DNA from: Paulownia fortunei
Lineage: Eukaryota; Streptophyta; Magnoliopsida; Lamiales; Paulowniaceae
Length of the DNA: 64,000 nt
Assembly: GCA_019321725.1 (NCBI GenBank)
Contig: CM033110.1
Location: 2,029,229-2,093,228 of the forward strand
Reading direction: 5' to 3'
The position numbers and the translations under genes were made by a program. Of the stretch, positions 48,261-61,844 are shown piece after piece. The notes under the pieces were generated by a model, which was given only the letters and a program-made list of their open reading frames with translations, made no database searches and was not told the DNA's origin. Every line of letters begins with the position of its first letter. Within the stretch, counting starts at the first letter, position 1.

Positions 48261-50060
48261 TACAATGCAAGTACGTCTTTTTATCATCGAGCATTTATTA
48301 TTCCTCATCATACTTCTAATTCCTCTAAATCTTCCATGTGTGATTCTTAAAAAATATAGAACAAGTCCCGCTTGAAGTCGTGTAGCGTCTATGATATTTC
48401 TTGGGGGTCTGCGGTTCGATTTCTTCATAGAGCACTTTGGTTTTTGTGGGTGTGCTCGCTGGTGACTGAGATCTTAAACCCTGTCTTCGGGCCCATGAGT
48501 GAGCCATTGTGCCATGACAGAAATCACTGTAGAAGAATCCACTCTAAAAGTGTGTATAAATTGTTGTTATGCCAACATTACCTAGTGGTCAAGTTATATG
48601 GAAGATCGATCATTTTCAAAATTAATCAAATTAAATATAAATATCAAAATTATAATAAATAAATAAAATTAGAACAATCAGAATCACAATCACATGTGAA
48701 TGGTAGATCTCACACAACTTTATTACATGGATGATTATACCGACTTTTAAAATTCAATTTTTTTGAGATTTTCTAGAAGTAACCCTTCCTTTTATCCAAG
48801 TTTCTACTCAACGTGGATCACCCGTGACATTCCCGAGTTGAAAAATAAAATAAAATAAAATCCTCAACCACACCTGCCCGATTATAAAACCATTAAAATG
48901 GGGCTCCATTTGTGTAGATTGGAAAAAGTAATGTCACATGCGCACACTGTCCAAGCTTTATAAGCCAACAACCTTAAAAAAGTCAAACCGGCAAGTTGTT
49001 CCTCACCTCATTCATAAATATCTGCCCGAATCTATCTGGATACGGTCCGACCACGTGGCATTACCCAATATACCAACCCCACGTATCAACTATTATAAAA
49101 ACAATAGTTTTTTTAATTCTTGAATAAAGATAATCCTTAAATTCAAAATTTGTACTCAACTCGAATTCAACTTACCTGTTTTTTTAGGTTTTCTTTTTTT
49201 TTTTTCAATATTTTTCTAATTAGTTTTTATCTTGTACCTACTTTCTTAATTAGAAGAAATAATGATGAATAAATAATTTAAATATTAAAAATACAAAATT
49301 TTAAATACAAAATAGATTTGAATTTGAATTAAGTCATTAACATATTAAAAGAAATCTTGTATTCATTTGAATAAATATAAATAACCAGTATTTTTTTTTT
49401 ATCAAATTTAAAAAATAATGTATATAATTCCATATATGGCAAAATAAAATTTAACTAGGGTGTACTAGTACACATATATGTAATGCTTACATGGATAGCC
49501 TCAATATTTTTTTTTAATTATATATAGATGAAAAAACCTAACTAGAAAAATTCTGTATAACATAATTCATTTTATTATCTAAGAGAATGATATACGTAAA
49601 ATGTATTTCGAATAATTGCATTATGTAAAAATTTAATTTGTTGATGCATTTTATTATTTAACATGGCTCGTAAAAAGTTTTGAAAGGTAAAATGTTCCCG
49701 TATAAGTAATTTTAAGTGGTAAAATGCTTCATTAAAAATAATTGTAAGAGGGCGAAAGTGTTACTTGACTTGCCAAAAAGTTTACCAAAAAGTACCATGA
49801 CAAAAATTATTACAGGGGGTGAAAGGTCTTTTTCTTACTATGTGGATGGGTTTATTGCCGAAATGCGATGTTTTTAAGGGGCAAAGTATAATTTCCCCAA
49901 CAATTAAATATACTAAATTTAAAAGCTATATTTGTATACTAAATTTTAGTGGGTAAAGCCGTAAAAAGGGAAAATACTAGGCCCAAAACTAAATTCTAAA
50001 CATAATATAAAGCTAGACCAAGTACTTGAATGTTCAAAAAAAAGAGCTGCTAACCACTAG
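48261..50060. other. Intergenic DNA
   Basis: No gene is recognised. At 48361-48560 a GC-richer stretch on either strand shows no domain and may continue the LTR-like remnant. Confidence 0.4.
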
Positions 50061-50065
50061 GACTG

Positions 50066-50067
<2 letters not shown>

Positions 50068-50116
<49 letters not shown>
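50068..50116 (+). repeat. (GA)n microsatellite directly before a start codon
   Basis: About 24 GA repeats end four bases before ATG 50121. The position places the run in the 5' UTR of the DUF4057 gene. GA runs of this kind are targets of plant BPC/GAGA-binding factors (family knowledge), but no binding is shown here. Confidence 0.85.
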
Positions 50117-50120
<4 letters not shown>

Positions 50121-53011
50121 ATGGAGAGAGCAACACCTGTTCGGAAGCCTCACACTTCCACTTCAGATCTGTTGACATGGTCGGAGGCTCCGCCGCCGGA
50201 AGCTTCCTCCTCCGCCAATGGCTCTCGCCCCACCGCTCGTTCTAACCAGGTACCTCCAACATTACGTCGTTTTCCGACCACCCACATCGAACACTTAAAA
50301 TGTCTCTGTCTTTCTCATTTTGGAGTATTCTTTTTTTTTTGTGTGTGTGTGTGTGTTTCTGGGTAGCCATCGGATGGAATTGGTAAGGTGCTGTTTGGAG
50401 GTCAGATCACTGATGAGGAAGCTGAGAGCCTTAACAAAAGGTATTTAACCATTAATAAAATAGTTTCTGAGGTTTCCTCCACATTTCTTCTTTTTTATTT
50501 TTGTTGTCTTTTCTTCTTGGGGTTAAATCTCTTAGCATATATGTCGATTCTTTGTTGTAGGAACTTAATCTATTCTATTTTAGGAAGATTTGGTTCCTGT
50601 TTGAGATTCAATGGGCTGCCTTGGTTTTGTGCTATCAACAATAAAGTTTGAAACTTTCCTCTTATTTTTTTAGCCCTGTTGGCTTATTTAATCCTTAATC
50701 TTTTCCAAAAAAAAAAAAAAAAAAGGAAGAAAGAAGTATCTGAAAAGCTACTAGAGAAATGAAGAAGCGTATGGAAGCACATTTTCGAGTCTTGGGTGAT
50801 TGAGTTTTAATAGATGCCTATAACGCAAAGTGGCAGATGTTGCATTCTATTTTTTTACTAATGAATGTTGTAAACTACCTTCGAAAATTCAGATAACCAA
50901 TCGATCAACCTTGAATCATGTATATATTTAAAAGGTTCTGTGTTTGGAACTATGTTTGGATGGGTTTGAGATGCTTAGTGTGTAAGAGACTCGTTGTGAA
51001 TGGAAAAGGTGTAATGGCGATTTTTAGTGTCTTTGTGCAGAAAGTTTTTATTCACCATTGTGTCATGTAATACACATTAACCAAATACAGACAATGATAC
51101 CATAACTTAACTAAGAGGACATCTTTTTAAGGACTTCATTATCTTCCACACCTCCCTTAGTTGTATAGTTGGTAAAGGAAGGTATCTTGTTTCTGTTATC
51201 GTCAAGTGTTTTTTCCATCATAAAAATACTTAATATATGATATACTTATCCACAAAAATGAAAACGAGAGAGGGGGTATGAATTGAGATCCCAATTATTG
51301 TTGTTAATGCGTTCACCTCACTCTCTTATTGTTGCCTTATCCACATTTTGTACTAAAGCATCATATTTGCTACACCTCTCTATTAATTTATGGTGAGCCT
51401 TCCATTATTGCTTTTTGAATTGAAGGAGAGGCAGTGGTAGAGTCTGATAGCATTAATTACATTGTATAGCTGTGTTGCCAAAAAAAATAATTACAAGTGA
51501 ATTTTCTTGGTGTGCCTTGGCATATGGCATTAATAGCTCTCCGTGTAATAAGTCTCAATAAAAATGTTTTATTTAATGCTTTCAGGAAGCCTTGTTCAGG
51601 CTATAAATTAAAGGAGATGACTGGCAGCAAAATATTTGCAGCCGATGGTGAAGATGATTCAACAGAATCTGGAACTTCTGATGGTAATTTTAATACTCGA
51701 ACATCGGTCCGTATCGTGCAGGTATTCTTCTATGCTCTTACCAGAGTAGCAGTAGATATTAGCATTTGTTGAAACATCTGCAGTCTAAATTTGCTTGATG
51801 TTTCTTATTTTTGTCTTGTTTTACTACTAGCAAGCTGTAAATGGGATAAGTCAGATTTCATTCAGCACTGAAGAAAAAATTTCTCCTAAGAAACCGACCA
51901 CTGTCCCTGAGGTGGCAAAACAGCGTGAACTGAGTGGAACATTGCAAAGTGAGTCAGAGAGCAAAATTAAGAAACAGCTTTCAGATGCTAAATGTAAGGA
52001 ACTCAGTGGCACTGACATCTTCGGCCCTCCTCCTGAAATTCCTACTCGGTCATCAGCTGCTGCACGCACTATGGAAATAAAAGAAATCAAGGATATGGGT
52101 GAACCTGCACCGCGAAGTCTACGCACTTCTGTCAAAGTTTCTAATGTGAGTTAACTTCTTTAGGCGGGCCCCTCTTTTTCTCCAAGCTCTCTCTTTTTTC
52201 CCTCCAGAACAGTATTCTTTTATGTGAAGGAACGTGCATGGAGATCACTTACCATTTCACATGTCAATAAGCGCCATTAAATTTGCAATCTAGTAAAACA
52301 CAGAGAGATTATTACATATACTGCACTTAGAGAAATTTATTGTTATCTTTTAAACTATTGGAATATCCATGAGCTTCATATTCTAAATGCATGTGAATGA
52401 TGTGATTTTCTCTTGGTATTGCTTTCATGAATAATGCAACTGGTTCTTTTGAGTCACCAATGAATTTCTTACAGAAAAATGTGAAGTCCATCATATAGCT
52501 GTCTTGTGGAGTTTGCAGAAAACTATTTCTACTACTCCTGGGTCTTAAAAAAGGCTTTATTGACTATAGAGTGAAAGATTGCTATATACCACTTTTAAAT
52601 GAATAAGTGGAAAAGTGAAATGTCCTCAAGTCCTGTCAAATGGTTTTGTAATTTTCAACTAATTTGTCATTGTGTTGGATGACTATTTATCCTTTCTATA
52701 GCTTGTTATCTGCACTGACCTTCACTTCTCATTTGCAGCCTGCTGGAGGTCACAGTAATATATTGTTTGGCGACGAACCTGAGGTTAAGACCTCAAAGAA
52801 AATTCACAACCAGAAGTTTGCAGAGCTGACAGGCAATGATATTTTCAAGGGTGATGTTCCTCCAGGATCTGTTGAGAAGCCATTGAGTGTGGCCAAATTG
52901 AAAGAAATGAGTGGCAATGATATATTTGCAGATGTCAAGGTTGAATCCAGAGATTACTTTGGTGGTGTCCGCAAACCCCCTGGTGGCGAGAGCAGCATTT
53001 CCTTGGTTTAA
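50121..53011 (+). CDS. DUF4057-domain protein (HN1-like), five exons
   Basis: Exons 50121-50249, 50367-50440, 51586-51721, 51831-52145 and 52739-53011 join to 927 nt (308 aa) with GT/AG introns. The N-terminus MERATPVRKPHTSTSDLLTW and the following PSDGIGKVLFGGQITDEEAESLNKR stretch are hallmarks of this plant family. A short motif of the form K..E(L/M)(S/T)G.(D/K)IF recurs at about residues 75-85, 167-177, 244-254 and 271-281, with a weaker copy at 143-152. Two FG(G/D) sites (VLFGGQ and ILFGDE) also recur. The protein is otherwise low in hydrophobic residues and rich in Ser/Lys/Glu, so it is probably largely disordered. Its function is not established to my knowledge. A GA microsatellite sits just before the start. 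Confidence 0.9.
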
Positions 53012-54064
53012 TCTTGTGCCATATAACTTCTTAGTTAATTTTCATTTCTGCTACTTCTCACTTATTTTCTCCCTTCGCAACCGAGCTGATCTTGAGGTTC
53101 CTAGAGCATCACATAGCAGGATGGTAATGTAGCAAGTGTTGGATTAGGATTATGCATTTTATGTTCTCTAATTCTGGGATATGGTCAATGATGCATGAAC
53201 ATTGGAACCAGTTCCTTTGACTATTTACTTTCTTGTGGCATTCCCTTTTTTTCTTTTGCTACCATTTCAGAAGCATCTAAGGGATCTTATTATTGGTGCA
53301 AATCCTCAATTCAGTCATAAAACTCTGTTTAGTAGTGTCTTTGGCAAGAAATTTTTTCAGACTTTTACCAGCATTACAAAATCCTCATAGTTCTTGGAGA
53401 ATTATACAAGCACCTCAGATTGGCCAGCAATAAAATTGATGAAAGATTAGAGTGATGCACCAAGGAGGGGGCTGCCTATATGCATCCATGCTATACTCAA
53501 CAGTCTTGTGTACCATCAAAAATAGTTCATTTTCCATGCCAAAGGCAGGCCAGCTCTGAGTGCCCATAAACTCAGCAATTTCAACTTTATGGTATCCCAC
53601 TTTTCAATAAGAACCATAATCCATCTCCCATACTCATCCCTCTGCAATTTGAGATAAAAAACAACTTTGTACTGAATCAGAAAATGCCCTGTTTGATTGA
53701 GACCCAGCTGCCAAAGTGGCATTTCAAAGAACCTGAGGTGGGAGCATTATGGATGAATGCGTCTATGGCATTTGCCATGATGACTTTAACATAAAAGAGA
53801 ACTGTTGTAATCATATTAATCTTAAGAACAGAGATTAATTATGTATGGGCAGAGGATGTTTTCTTCAGCAATTAAAGAAATTTAAGGTGAAAAAAAAAAG
53901 TAATAAAAAGTTTAAAGATAAGCAGATATTTAACGTTAACAAAAGGGGGTTAAAAGAATAAGCTCAAAAATTAAGACTTTTTATACGCAGAAATTTAAGG
54001 TGTTAAAAAAACAAGGTCAAAAGTAAAAGAGTAATTTAAAAACAAAAAAAGTGAGAAAACTAAA
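53012..54064. other. 3' UTR and spacer
   Basis: The first few hundred bases are presumably the 3' UTR of the DUF4057 gene. No further gene is seen. Minus-strand frames at 53415-53722 have no recognisable domain. A-rich sequence with T runs on the minus strand at about 54040-54060 can serve as a Pol III terminator for the tRNA. Confidence 0.45.
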
Positions 54065-54137
54065 CGACTCCGCTGGGGATCGAACCCAGAATCTCTGGTT
54101 CCGTAGACCAGCGCCTTATCCATTGGGCCACGGAGTC
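54065..54137 (-). tRNA. tRNA-Arg (anticodon ACG)
   Basis: A 73-nt cloverleaf lies on the minus strand. The acceptor stem GACTCCG pairs with CGGAGTC and the discriminator base is G. The D-arm contains TGGCCCAATGGATAAGG (box A). The anticodon stem CTGGT/ACCAG encloses the loop CTACGGA, giving anticodon ACG. The T-arm is CTGGGTTCGATCCCCAG (box B). There is no intron and CCA is not encoded, as in plant nuclear tRNAs. A run of T follows on the minus strand. Confidence 0.95.
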
Positions 54138-54629
54138 CTGTTGCTTACTTCTATGAGACTTTTTTGTATTGTTTAATTCTTATTTTGACAATTACATTAA
54201 TCTTATAAATTATTGTGATAAGTTAATTAAATGTACTTAGAAAAATAAGAGAACACACCTACAGTTTTAGGATCGAGTGAGTACATTGTTATGTAAAAGT
54301 ACCCTTTTCCATGTTCTGGCGTCTGTGCAATTAGTGAATTATTTTGACTAATTCTTGTCACCAAAAGCCAGAGAGGAAAACAAAGAAACACAGAATAAGT
54401 GAAATATAAAGAAAAAAGGTCGCTTAGACAATACTCTTGCTTCTAATCCCCCACCCACTATTGTTTGTTATCATCTCCCAAAGAAAGAGAGGAGCATATT
54501 CTTGGGTCTTTGAGTTTTGAAGGAAGGTGATGAATAAATGTCAGAAAAAGCTTGCGTGCAGCAGCATATGCCAAAAAAGATAGTGGAAGCCTTATCATCA
54601 TCATAAATAAATAATTCAAGAAGCAGAAA
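54138..54629 (+). other. Spacer and 5' UTR of the TLDc gene
   Basis: This stretch lies between the tRNA and the TLDc start codon. From about 54360 the sequence loses its AT-rich character and probably represents the 5' UTR. No TATA box is evident. Confidence 0.4.
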
Positions 54630-57600
54630 ATGGGAAGAAAGCAGGAGCAAGAAGAAAAACAAGAACAAAAGCGGCAATCCAAGTCATTGAGGAGTAAAGC
54701 AGCCCACTTTGTATCTGATCTAACCACTGTTTTACTCAATCCCATCTCTGATAAACCCTCCAGGCCTTCTTCAAAACCATCTTCTCATGTAAAAGTCCTT
54801 TATACTTAAAAGTATTTTTTCATTCTTTTTTTCTGTCTGTTTGTTACTTTTCTTGAGGTGTGGTTTAAAATAAGGTTTTGGTGAGTTGGTTGTCAAAGTT
54901 CCTCTTTTGCCTAATTTTGGAGGACCCAATTGGAATTATGAGCTGTTTGATCAGAATTTGTGGGTTTTTAGGTTCTGGGTATGCATATTTCTGAGTTTTG
55001 AATATCGATTCTTGAAGTTGATGTTTGGGGTTTTGATGTGCTTTAGTGTATCTAATTCGTTGTGTATTGAGGAATTAATTTGATATACGTGTGATGCTAT
55101 TTTTGGATAATAATTTCTAGCTACATTCACGTGTGGGATTGGCTTAAGAACTCAATCTGTGACTATCATATTTCTGGTTTTTGATGCATTGGCCTATTAT
55201 GGTCCCATTCAACACTGTTTGTAACTGTTGCAGGATGTTCATGCCATGGACGATAGAATGTCAATTTTTTTGTTTTCTTGTGTGTTGCTTATGATTTTTT
55301 AGTTAAAAAGAAGATCAATCTGTGTCAACTGCGGTTAAAACTAGGTTAGAGAAGTATCTATGAGTTGAGAGAGGGAGAAGGGGTGGGGGAGAAAGGGAAA
55401 AAGGAACAACATTTCAGCATATAACTTGAATTTAGTTATGGTGTCTACTCACAATTATTTGCATCCGCACATCATATTAGGCTAATGAAGGTATGACTAC
55501 TTTAAAGTTGAGTCTTGATTGAGTAAATGATACCATTCTTTTTCAAATTGCTTCCAGCACCTCCAGCCCTTCCTTTTCCCTCTTCCATTGTTAATTAACA
55601 GCATTTGATCACTAATCTTAGTTGTGAACATTTGGTTATGATTTTGATAGGATGATTTGAATCACTCTGAAAACAGTCAGTCAGATGCCGAGGAGGATTC
55701 CAAGGACTCTGTTGATGGTCCTGATACATCTTCTTTTACTGCATTTCTATATTCACTGTTAGCATCCTCAGAATCTCAGAGTAACTCTAATTTTGATCAA
55801 AAAATTGATTCTCATGAGGATGAGTTTAAGCCATCATCTGAACCAATAATAACAAGAGAGAATGCCAAAAAGAAAAGTTTATTCTCAAGGGGTAAACAAT
55901 CCCTTGGTAAAGTATTCCATCAAGCTTCTAAAATAGGTGGTTTTCGAAATCAAGCCCCCAAAGGCAGTTCTGACATGGGAGTTGGCAATGGACGTAATTC
56001 TAAGGCTTCTGGGGATGAGGGGATTTCCATGCAAACTTTGAATGAGTCACTCTCTTCAGAAAATCTTCCTGAAACTTCTGAACCATCATTGCTTCTCTCT
56101 GAAAAGACTCGGAGTGTTCTTTATGCTGCGCTCCCTGTGATTGTTCAGGGACAAAAATGGATGCTATTATACAGGTCCAGAAACCTTTAATGAACTTCTT
56201 TTGTTACATATGCATCTTTTTTTAGTTCTATTTACACATTCATTCTACTAGTCAATTACTCTATTTCAATATCTTTCAGTACTTGGAGGCATGGTATTTC
56301 CCTTTCAACACTATACAGAAGAAGTATGATTTGGCCTGGCCCCAGTCTGCTGGTAGTCTTTTCCTATGTCATGTTTGATGGTTACTTTCATCTGTATTTA
56401 TTATCATGATAACTGCAAAATGAAATACATTTGATAGCTACCATGCATTTGACAACAATTTGTTTACTGATTGAATTGGGTACAGCTCTAAGACACTGAT
56501 GGTCAAAAACCTTTTCTTTCTCATGTGACCCAGTAACGTAAATAACTACATGCATACACACCCACAGTCACAAAAACATGCTTGTGTCTATCTATAAGGG
56601 TTACATTGCTTGTACTTTTTCCAGATTTCTGCAACTTTTCCATGAATCACGATTTATACTGCTCTATATTCTTGTAGCAACATTCTCAATCTAGCTTTAC
56701 CTTTTGTTGGAAACATTTCTTTATTTGTCGTATATGATAATGTAGAAGCCTAAAGGTCATCCCATAAGCGTCATGTTTATGCACACATGGACAACTTTGA
56801 GCATCTCTTGTTAAAAGACTCTAAATATATTTCTCTAGTGCACATGCAAAGGTCAAGATTTGCTTTTGGTAGGTGAGAACTTAAGTGCAAATTTAGTTAT
56901 ATACAAACTTTTACCAGCTTCATATCTTTTTCATTTTGTTGTTGAAAACTTAACAAAAGTTCAGGAATTAGCTGCTTGAACTTGATTCAAATTACACAAG
57001 GAAAAAAATATATTTAAAATTGCAGTTATTAGTCTTGCCCTCTATTTAGTTTCTAAGTTCGACTCTTTTAAATGTTTTCTCATGTATAAATATAAAAGTG
57101 GGGATTAATCGATACAATACTACTTTAGTTCGATTATAATACTTATTTCAATGATTTAATTATAATAAGTTTATTACTTTGTGTGTTGCACTAGATAGGA
57201 GCTAGTTTCTTCATCAATTCAAAATCATTTTGCATGGTTTGGAAACATTTGCTAGACATTGTTCAGTACTCAAATTTCCTTTATATCTATTGACTCTCTG
57301 AAGCATCTATCAATGATCTGGCATATTCTGTAGAGTCTATCACGTGCTTTAGAAATAAATTTTATATTTGGACCTTAATGTTCCTTTGTCTGGAATTTGT
57401 GCATGATTGGGTGGCATTTGAGATTTTTGTGATAATGAGGTATTACAACAGCCACGCCTAAATGTTAGTTAAGAATCTTAACTACTAAGTGCAGGCTCTC
57501 AATGTCAACCACCAAGCAACCTTCTGTAGCATCGTTTGCATTTGATGCCCTTTTGCTACACATGCACACATCTGGCCACCTGTGCTCATTCACTCATATT

Positions 57601-60600
57601 TTTTTGGACTTTCTGAATTAGCAATTATAGACACTATCTAGAATGAGACTTATTGGTTCCCGCCCGGGGCGTACATGCATGTTTATGCCTGCTCTTTTGT
57701 CATTTTTAGGTTGTTGGGGACCGTAATGGTGCAGTATTTGGCGGCTTGGTTGAGGCACCCTTGAGACCAACAAATAAGAGAAGGTATCAGGTAATGCTGG
57801 ATGAATAACTTTCTACATTAGGCTGGAATATTGTTCTTTCACTCGCTCTCAAATTGAAGTTGAATTTGTTACAGGGATCAAATAATTCATTCGTCTTCAC
57901 GAATATCTCTGGACATCCTCTTATATTTCGTCCTACAGGTGTCAATTCTTCCTTTCTCTTGCCAGTTGCATTTAAGGATAATCTCTTTTTAATCAATAAT
58001 ATCTCACTTTTTTGTCAAATTTTAGGAGTCCAACTCTTTCTATTTTAGTTGGATTAAGTTAAAACCTTTGATGTTAAGTGATATCTTCGTCACAGTTTGC
58101 TTGCTTGGCAGATTTTAAAGTGTCTGCTGAATTGTTTAGACATTACCCTTGCATAGCATTTTAAACTTTTCAACTTCACACATTTTTAGGTGCCAATAAG
58201 GATAATATTCTTACATGGCATTAATTCTGAAGGCACCTTCTTTATGAATGTTTTAGAATTCTATTGGCCTCATTTGTCTTCATTTCCATGGGAGTTCAGC
58301 GCAGCTTAACATTTGTTGTCCTATGTAGCGCAATCTCAAATCCTATTTCAATACATGATATGGTACTACTATCTTGTGATGTGGACTTATTAAGCTCTAG
58401 TTGCCACTTGCCATGGTAGTGATCCAACTCAGATCTTTTGTGTAATATTTAAAGCCACCGTTATGTTAATATTCATTTTGCTAATTCTGAACATATGGAG
58501 TAGGCAATATTTGGCAACATGATGTATCAGACTACTTGAGATGGAGTTTGCAGTGCCTCACACATTTGCGAAGTGAAAATTATGTGAATTAAGTTTTAGA
58601 TACTTAACCTTGCAACTTGTGCTTAGGTATTTTACCCTTGATGCGACAGGTTGGCTGTAGTAATCAATTTCACAGTTGGGACCCTGGGCCTTAACTATGG
58701 GTAGAAACTTTTAAAAGCAACATGTTTTAATGATGATATGACATGACCACTGTATGGTTTTAGCATGTATGCCGTTATTGTAAATGTTTTGAGTCGAATG
58801 CAGCCGTAAATTCTGATATGCAATTTGCCTGCCATGTCTCTATTTATCATGGACGATTCACCCGACTAAATGGGTTGTGTTGACCTGTTATTTACTCACT
58901 CCGACCCATGATTTCCTCAATTTGATTTATCCCACTAAAAATGGTTTGTTGACCTGAAAGTTTTTATCAATTTAAGAGTCATGGTGGTTGCATCAAATGG
59001 AAAAACTCTGGGTGGATGTGTTTGTGGGTGATATTGTCTCGACTTGTTTATTAGCATATTGTGTTCTTAACTATGTTTATGCAGATAGTGGGTGGGTAAT
59101 GTTTAAGTAAATCCCTTGTCTGCTCCTGGGTTACAGCCAACAGAAACTTGACAAGACCCGCAATTCTACCATCCCTAGCACGGTCATATGTTCCTCTCAG
59201 TAATGAAGTACAAAAAGCATTAAAAAATCTATTATGTCTTCATTTAGGAGGTGATAACTATTGATACAACTTTCTCTTATCATGAAGGATCCTGTAGCAA
59301 ATATACAGTTTCTATTGCAGCCTATGCCCTTAATTTTTCAGGAGTAACCATCAGGTGATGTGCTCTGTTTCTGTTTCCAGTGTAAGGAATAGAGCTACCA
59401 TTTTCTGGTGTTATCTCGACGACAATACTAATATGAAGATTTTTGAGCTCTTGGTATTTAAATCACAATAATTAGTGAAGTTGATGATTCAGATGTCAAA
59501 TAGACCCTTTTATGTATTTCTCCAAGTAAAGTTAGAGTTGGTGTCATCTTTTGAGGATGGTTATGATGTCTTACATGGATTGTGGGAGAGAATTAAGTGG
59601 GTACAGTGGAATCATTTATCAACTTGGGTTAATCATTTTTTTCTAAAGCGAAAACGAATATGAAGTAGTTGATAGTAGTGGAGCTTATTGTGTCGGAATT
59701 TCGCTTTTGGGCCCCATCCCATGGGCCTAAGGCGTGAATGTTATCAGAGCTGACCCGCGGTCAGATGTGTACAGGTGGCAATCCTGAATTGTGGAAGGAA
59801 GGCGCACAAGGACGTTGGGTGTCTAATGGGAGGTGATTATGATATCCCATAAGGATTGTGGGAGAGAAATTGGATTGGATTATTTATAAGTAGGTATAAT
59901 AGACTTATCTAGATTAATTATTTTGGCAAACCGAGAACAACTGCAAAGTAGTTGCTATGATTTCCCAAGGTTTGACGATGTTAGTTGGGAATATAAAATT
60001 GCCTTGGAAGACTGTTATCAAGATCCTAGAACCCTCATTTCCATGGTTGGTGTGACAAGCTCCTTTTTCTTTCCCACAATTGTTTTGGGATATAGTTGAC
60101 TAATCCATTATATCTAATTGGAGCAGCATGATTCAAGTATCCAATGCTATAAAACTTTGTTCTAGTTTGGCCGCAGGAGAATGGTGCAGCCTTTTGGTCT
60201 TGTATATTCTTTTTTTTTTTTCTTTCCCAAATATTTATTTTATTGTCTGGTTAAATGAGGTTGAGGTTCAATACTTGCACAATCAACTTCATCGTTGTAT
60301 GCTGACATCTGACCGTAAAACAGGCATGAATCGCTATTTCACTTTGTGCTCTATGGAGTATTTGGCCATGGGTGGGGGTGGCCATTTTGCACTGTATTTG
60401 GATGGAGATCTGTAAGCTTTTCAATTGCTTTGGAATTTAGTTTCTAGAATATTTCTTTATGTATCATGCTCTACTTCTGTCACTTATGGAAATAATTCTG
60501 GATCCCTCCATCCTTACTGGCCCTCACCTCTCCTCCCTTCAGATTGAGTGGATCAAGTTCCTCTTCAGAAACATATGGAAACCCTTGTTTGGCACGCTCT

Positions 60601-60901
60601 GAAGATTTTGAGGTGAAGGAAGTTGAGGTATTCAAAGATGTTACATCCCTTCCTTCCCCCTCCTAACACCCCCCCCCCCCCCACCCCCGGGCCACCCCAA
60701 TTAACAGACTATTGAATTTGTATGATCTGTCATCAACAGTAGGATACAATGCTGAAAACTTATTTTAAATTGTTCTTAATAACATGATGGTGCTATAAAT
60801 TGTTTTGTTTTGTGTAGCTATGGGGTTTTGTATATGCTTCCAAGTATGAAGAGATGATTGCTTTATCAAGAACAGAGGCACCAGGAATTTGCCACTGGTA
60901 G
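54630..60901 (+). CDS. TLDc-domain protein (nucleolar TLD type, At2g05590-like)
   Basis: Eight exons join to 1158 nt (385 aa): 54630-54788, 55651-56174, 56280-56352, 57710-57790, 57875-57938, 60324-60411, 60543-60627 and 60818-60901. All have GT/AG junctions. Residues 1-200 are hydrophilic and Ser-rich, with a basic MGRKQEQEEKQEQKRQ start. The TLDc domain spans about residues 200-382: LLSEKTRSVLYAALP, TWRHGISLSTLYRRS, VVGDRNGAVFGGLVEAPLRP, NNSFVFTN, NRYFTLCSMEYLAMGGGG, FALYLDGDL, and the end VKEVELWGFVYASKYEE. TLDc proteins in animals and yeast act in oxidative-stress resistance and in V-ATPase regulation. The role of the plant protein is not established to my knowledge. The fourth splice boundary leaves a 2.4-kb intron. 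The frame is intact. Confidence 0.92.
60668..60690 (+). repeat. Poly-C tract in the last TLDc intron
   Basis: A run of C interrupted only once by A lies 40 bp after the donor site at 60628. It is long enough to be a slippage-prone site and its length may be unreliable in the assembly. Confidence 0.8.
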
Positions 60902-61800
60902 ATAATTTTTGATCACGTGGGAGGCTGCAATTTATCTGATGCTCGTGCATCGTCTGTGTTGTTCCCTTCATGAACTAACTGAAAACGGTATAGCTGTACA
61001 TATTATCATGCGTTTTCTGAAGACTTTTGACACATGAAGAGATATGCACTATGTTGTATATAAACCTTCTGGTTTTGGCTGTATGGTGATGCATGCTCCT
61101 CCTGCTATGCTGTAATATACATTACTTCATCAATGTTGCAAAAATATCGATGCTTAATAGCAGAACCGTGTTATCTGCACACATTTTTGTGCATTTTAGG
61201 AGCCTTGTGAAGCCGCCACTTAATACCCACATTGAGTGCAAAAGCTTTGGATGGAGTAAAGGAGGATGATAGTTGCCTTTATCAGTAGCCTAGGAATTGT
61301 TTTTTGTGCAGGTTGTGTGCAATTGTAAGCAAGAAGCACAAAATTTGTCGTGATTTTGTAAACTTTTAAGCAATTTCACTGCAAAGTTTTTGCTGTCGTG
61401 AAATTCCTGATGTTGCTCACGAACAAACTTCCTCTCATAGTAGCTTCATCCAGAACACTTTTTAAGGTTGTACCAAACCATGCTTGAAATTTGTAGGTCC
61501 AACAGAAGTGACAAACTTAGCAATATAATGGTAGAAAATGTTGCAGAAAAAACTGAAGAGATGGCAATGCTGTGGTTGAAGATAATGCTACATTCTGTCA
61601 ACCAGCATTCTAAGTTATCCCTAAATTTCCATGGAAACTGTCAACGAAGTTCACTTGAGAAAAAATAAATAAAGCAAATAGTAGCTTGTGAAGGACTGGT
61701 ATAAAAGAGAATGTGACAAAAATACCCACTATTGAAAGCCCAATGTGAAGAAATAATTCCGTAAACATTAGTATTTACATAGCAGCATGCTTAGAGAGCC
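60902..61800 (+). other. Probable TLDc 3' UTR and flank
   Basis: The sequence after the TLDc stop is gene-like in composition to about 61450. Frames inside (for example 61468-61668) match nothing known to me. No other feature is seen. Confidence 0.35.
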
Positions 61801-61844
61801 GTAGCCATCATATTACTATAAAGACACATATTACTATAAAGACA

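Noticed and set aside
53415..53722. Minus-strand frames between the DUF4057 gene and the tRNA
   Set aside because: They overlap each other in different frames without any recognisable motif and lie in probable 3' flank.
54458..54745. Cysteine/phenylalanine-rich minus-strand frames
   Set aside because: They are antisense to the first exon and leader of the TLDc gene. The coding strand continues into seven well-supported exons.
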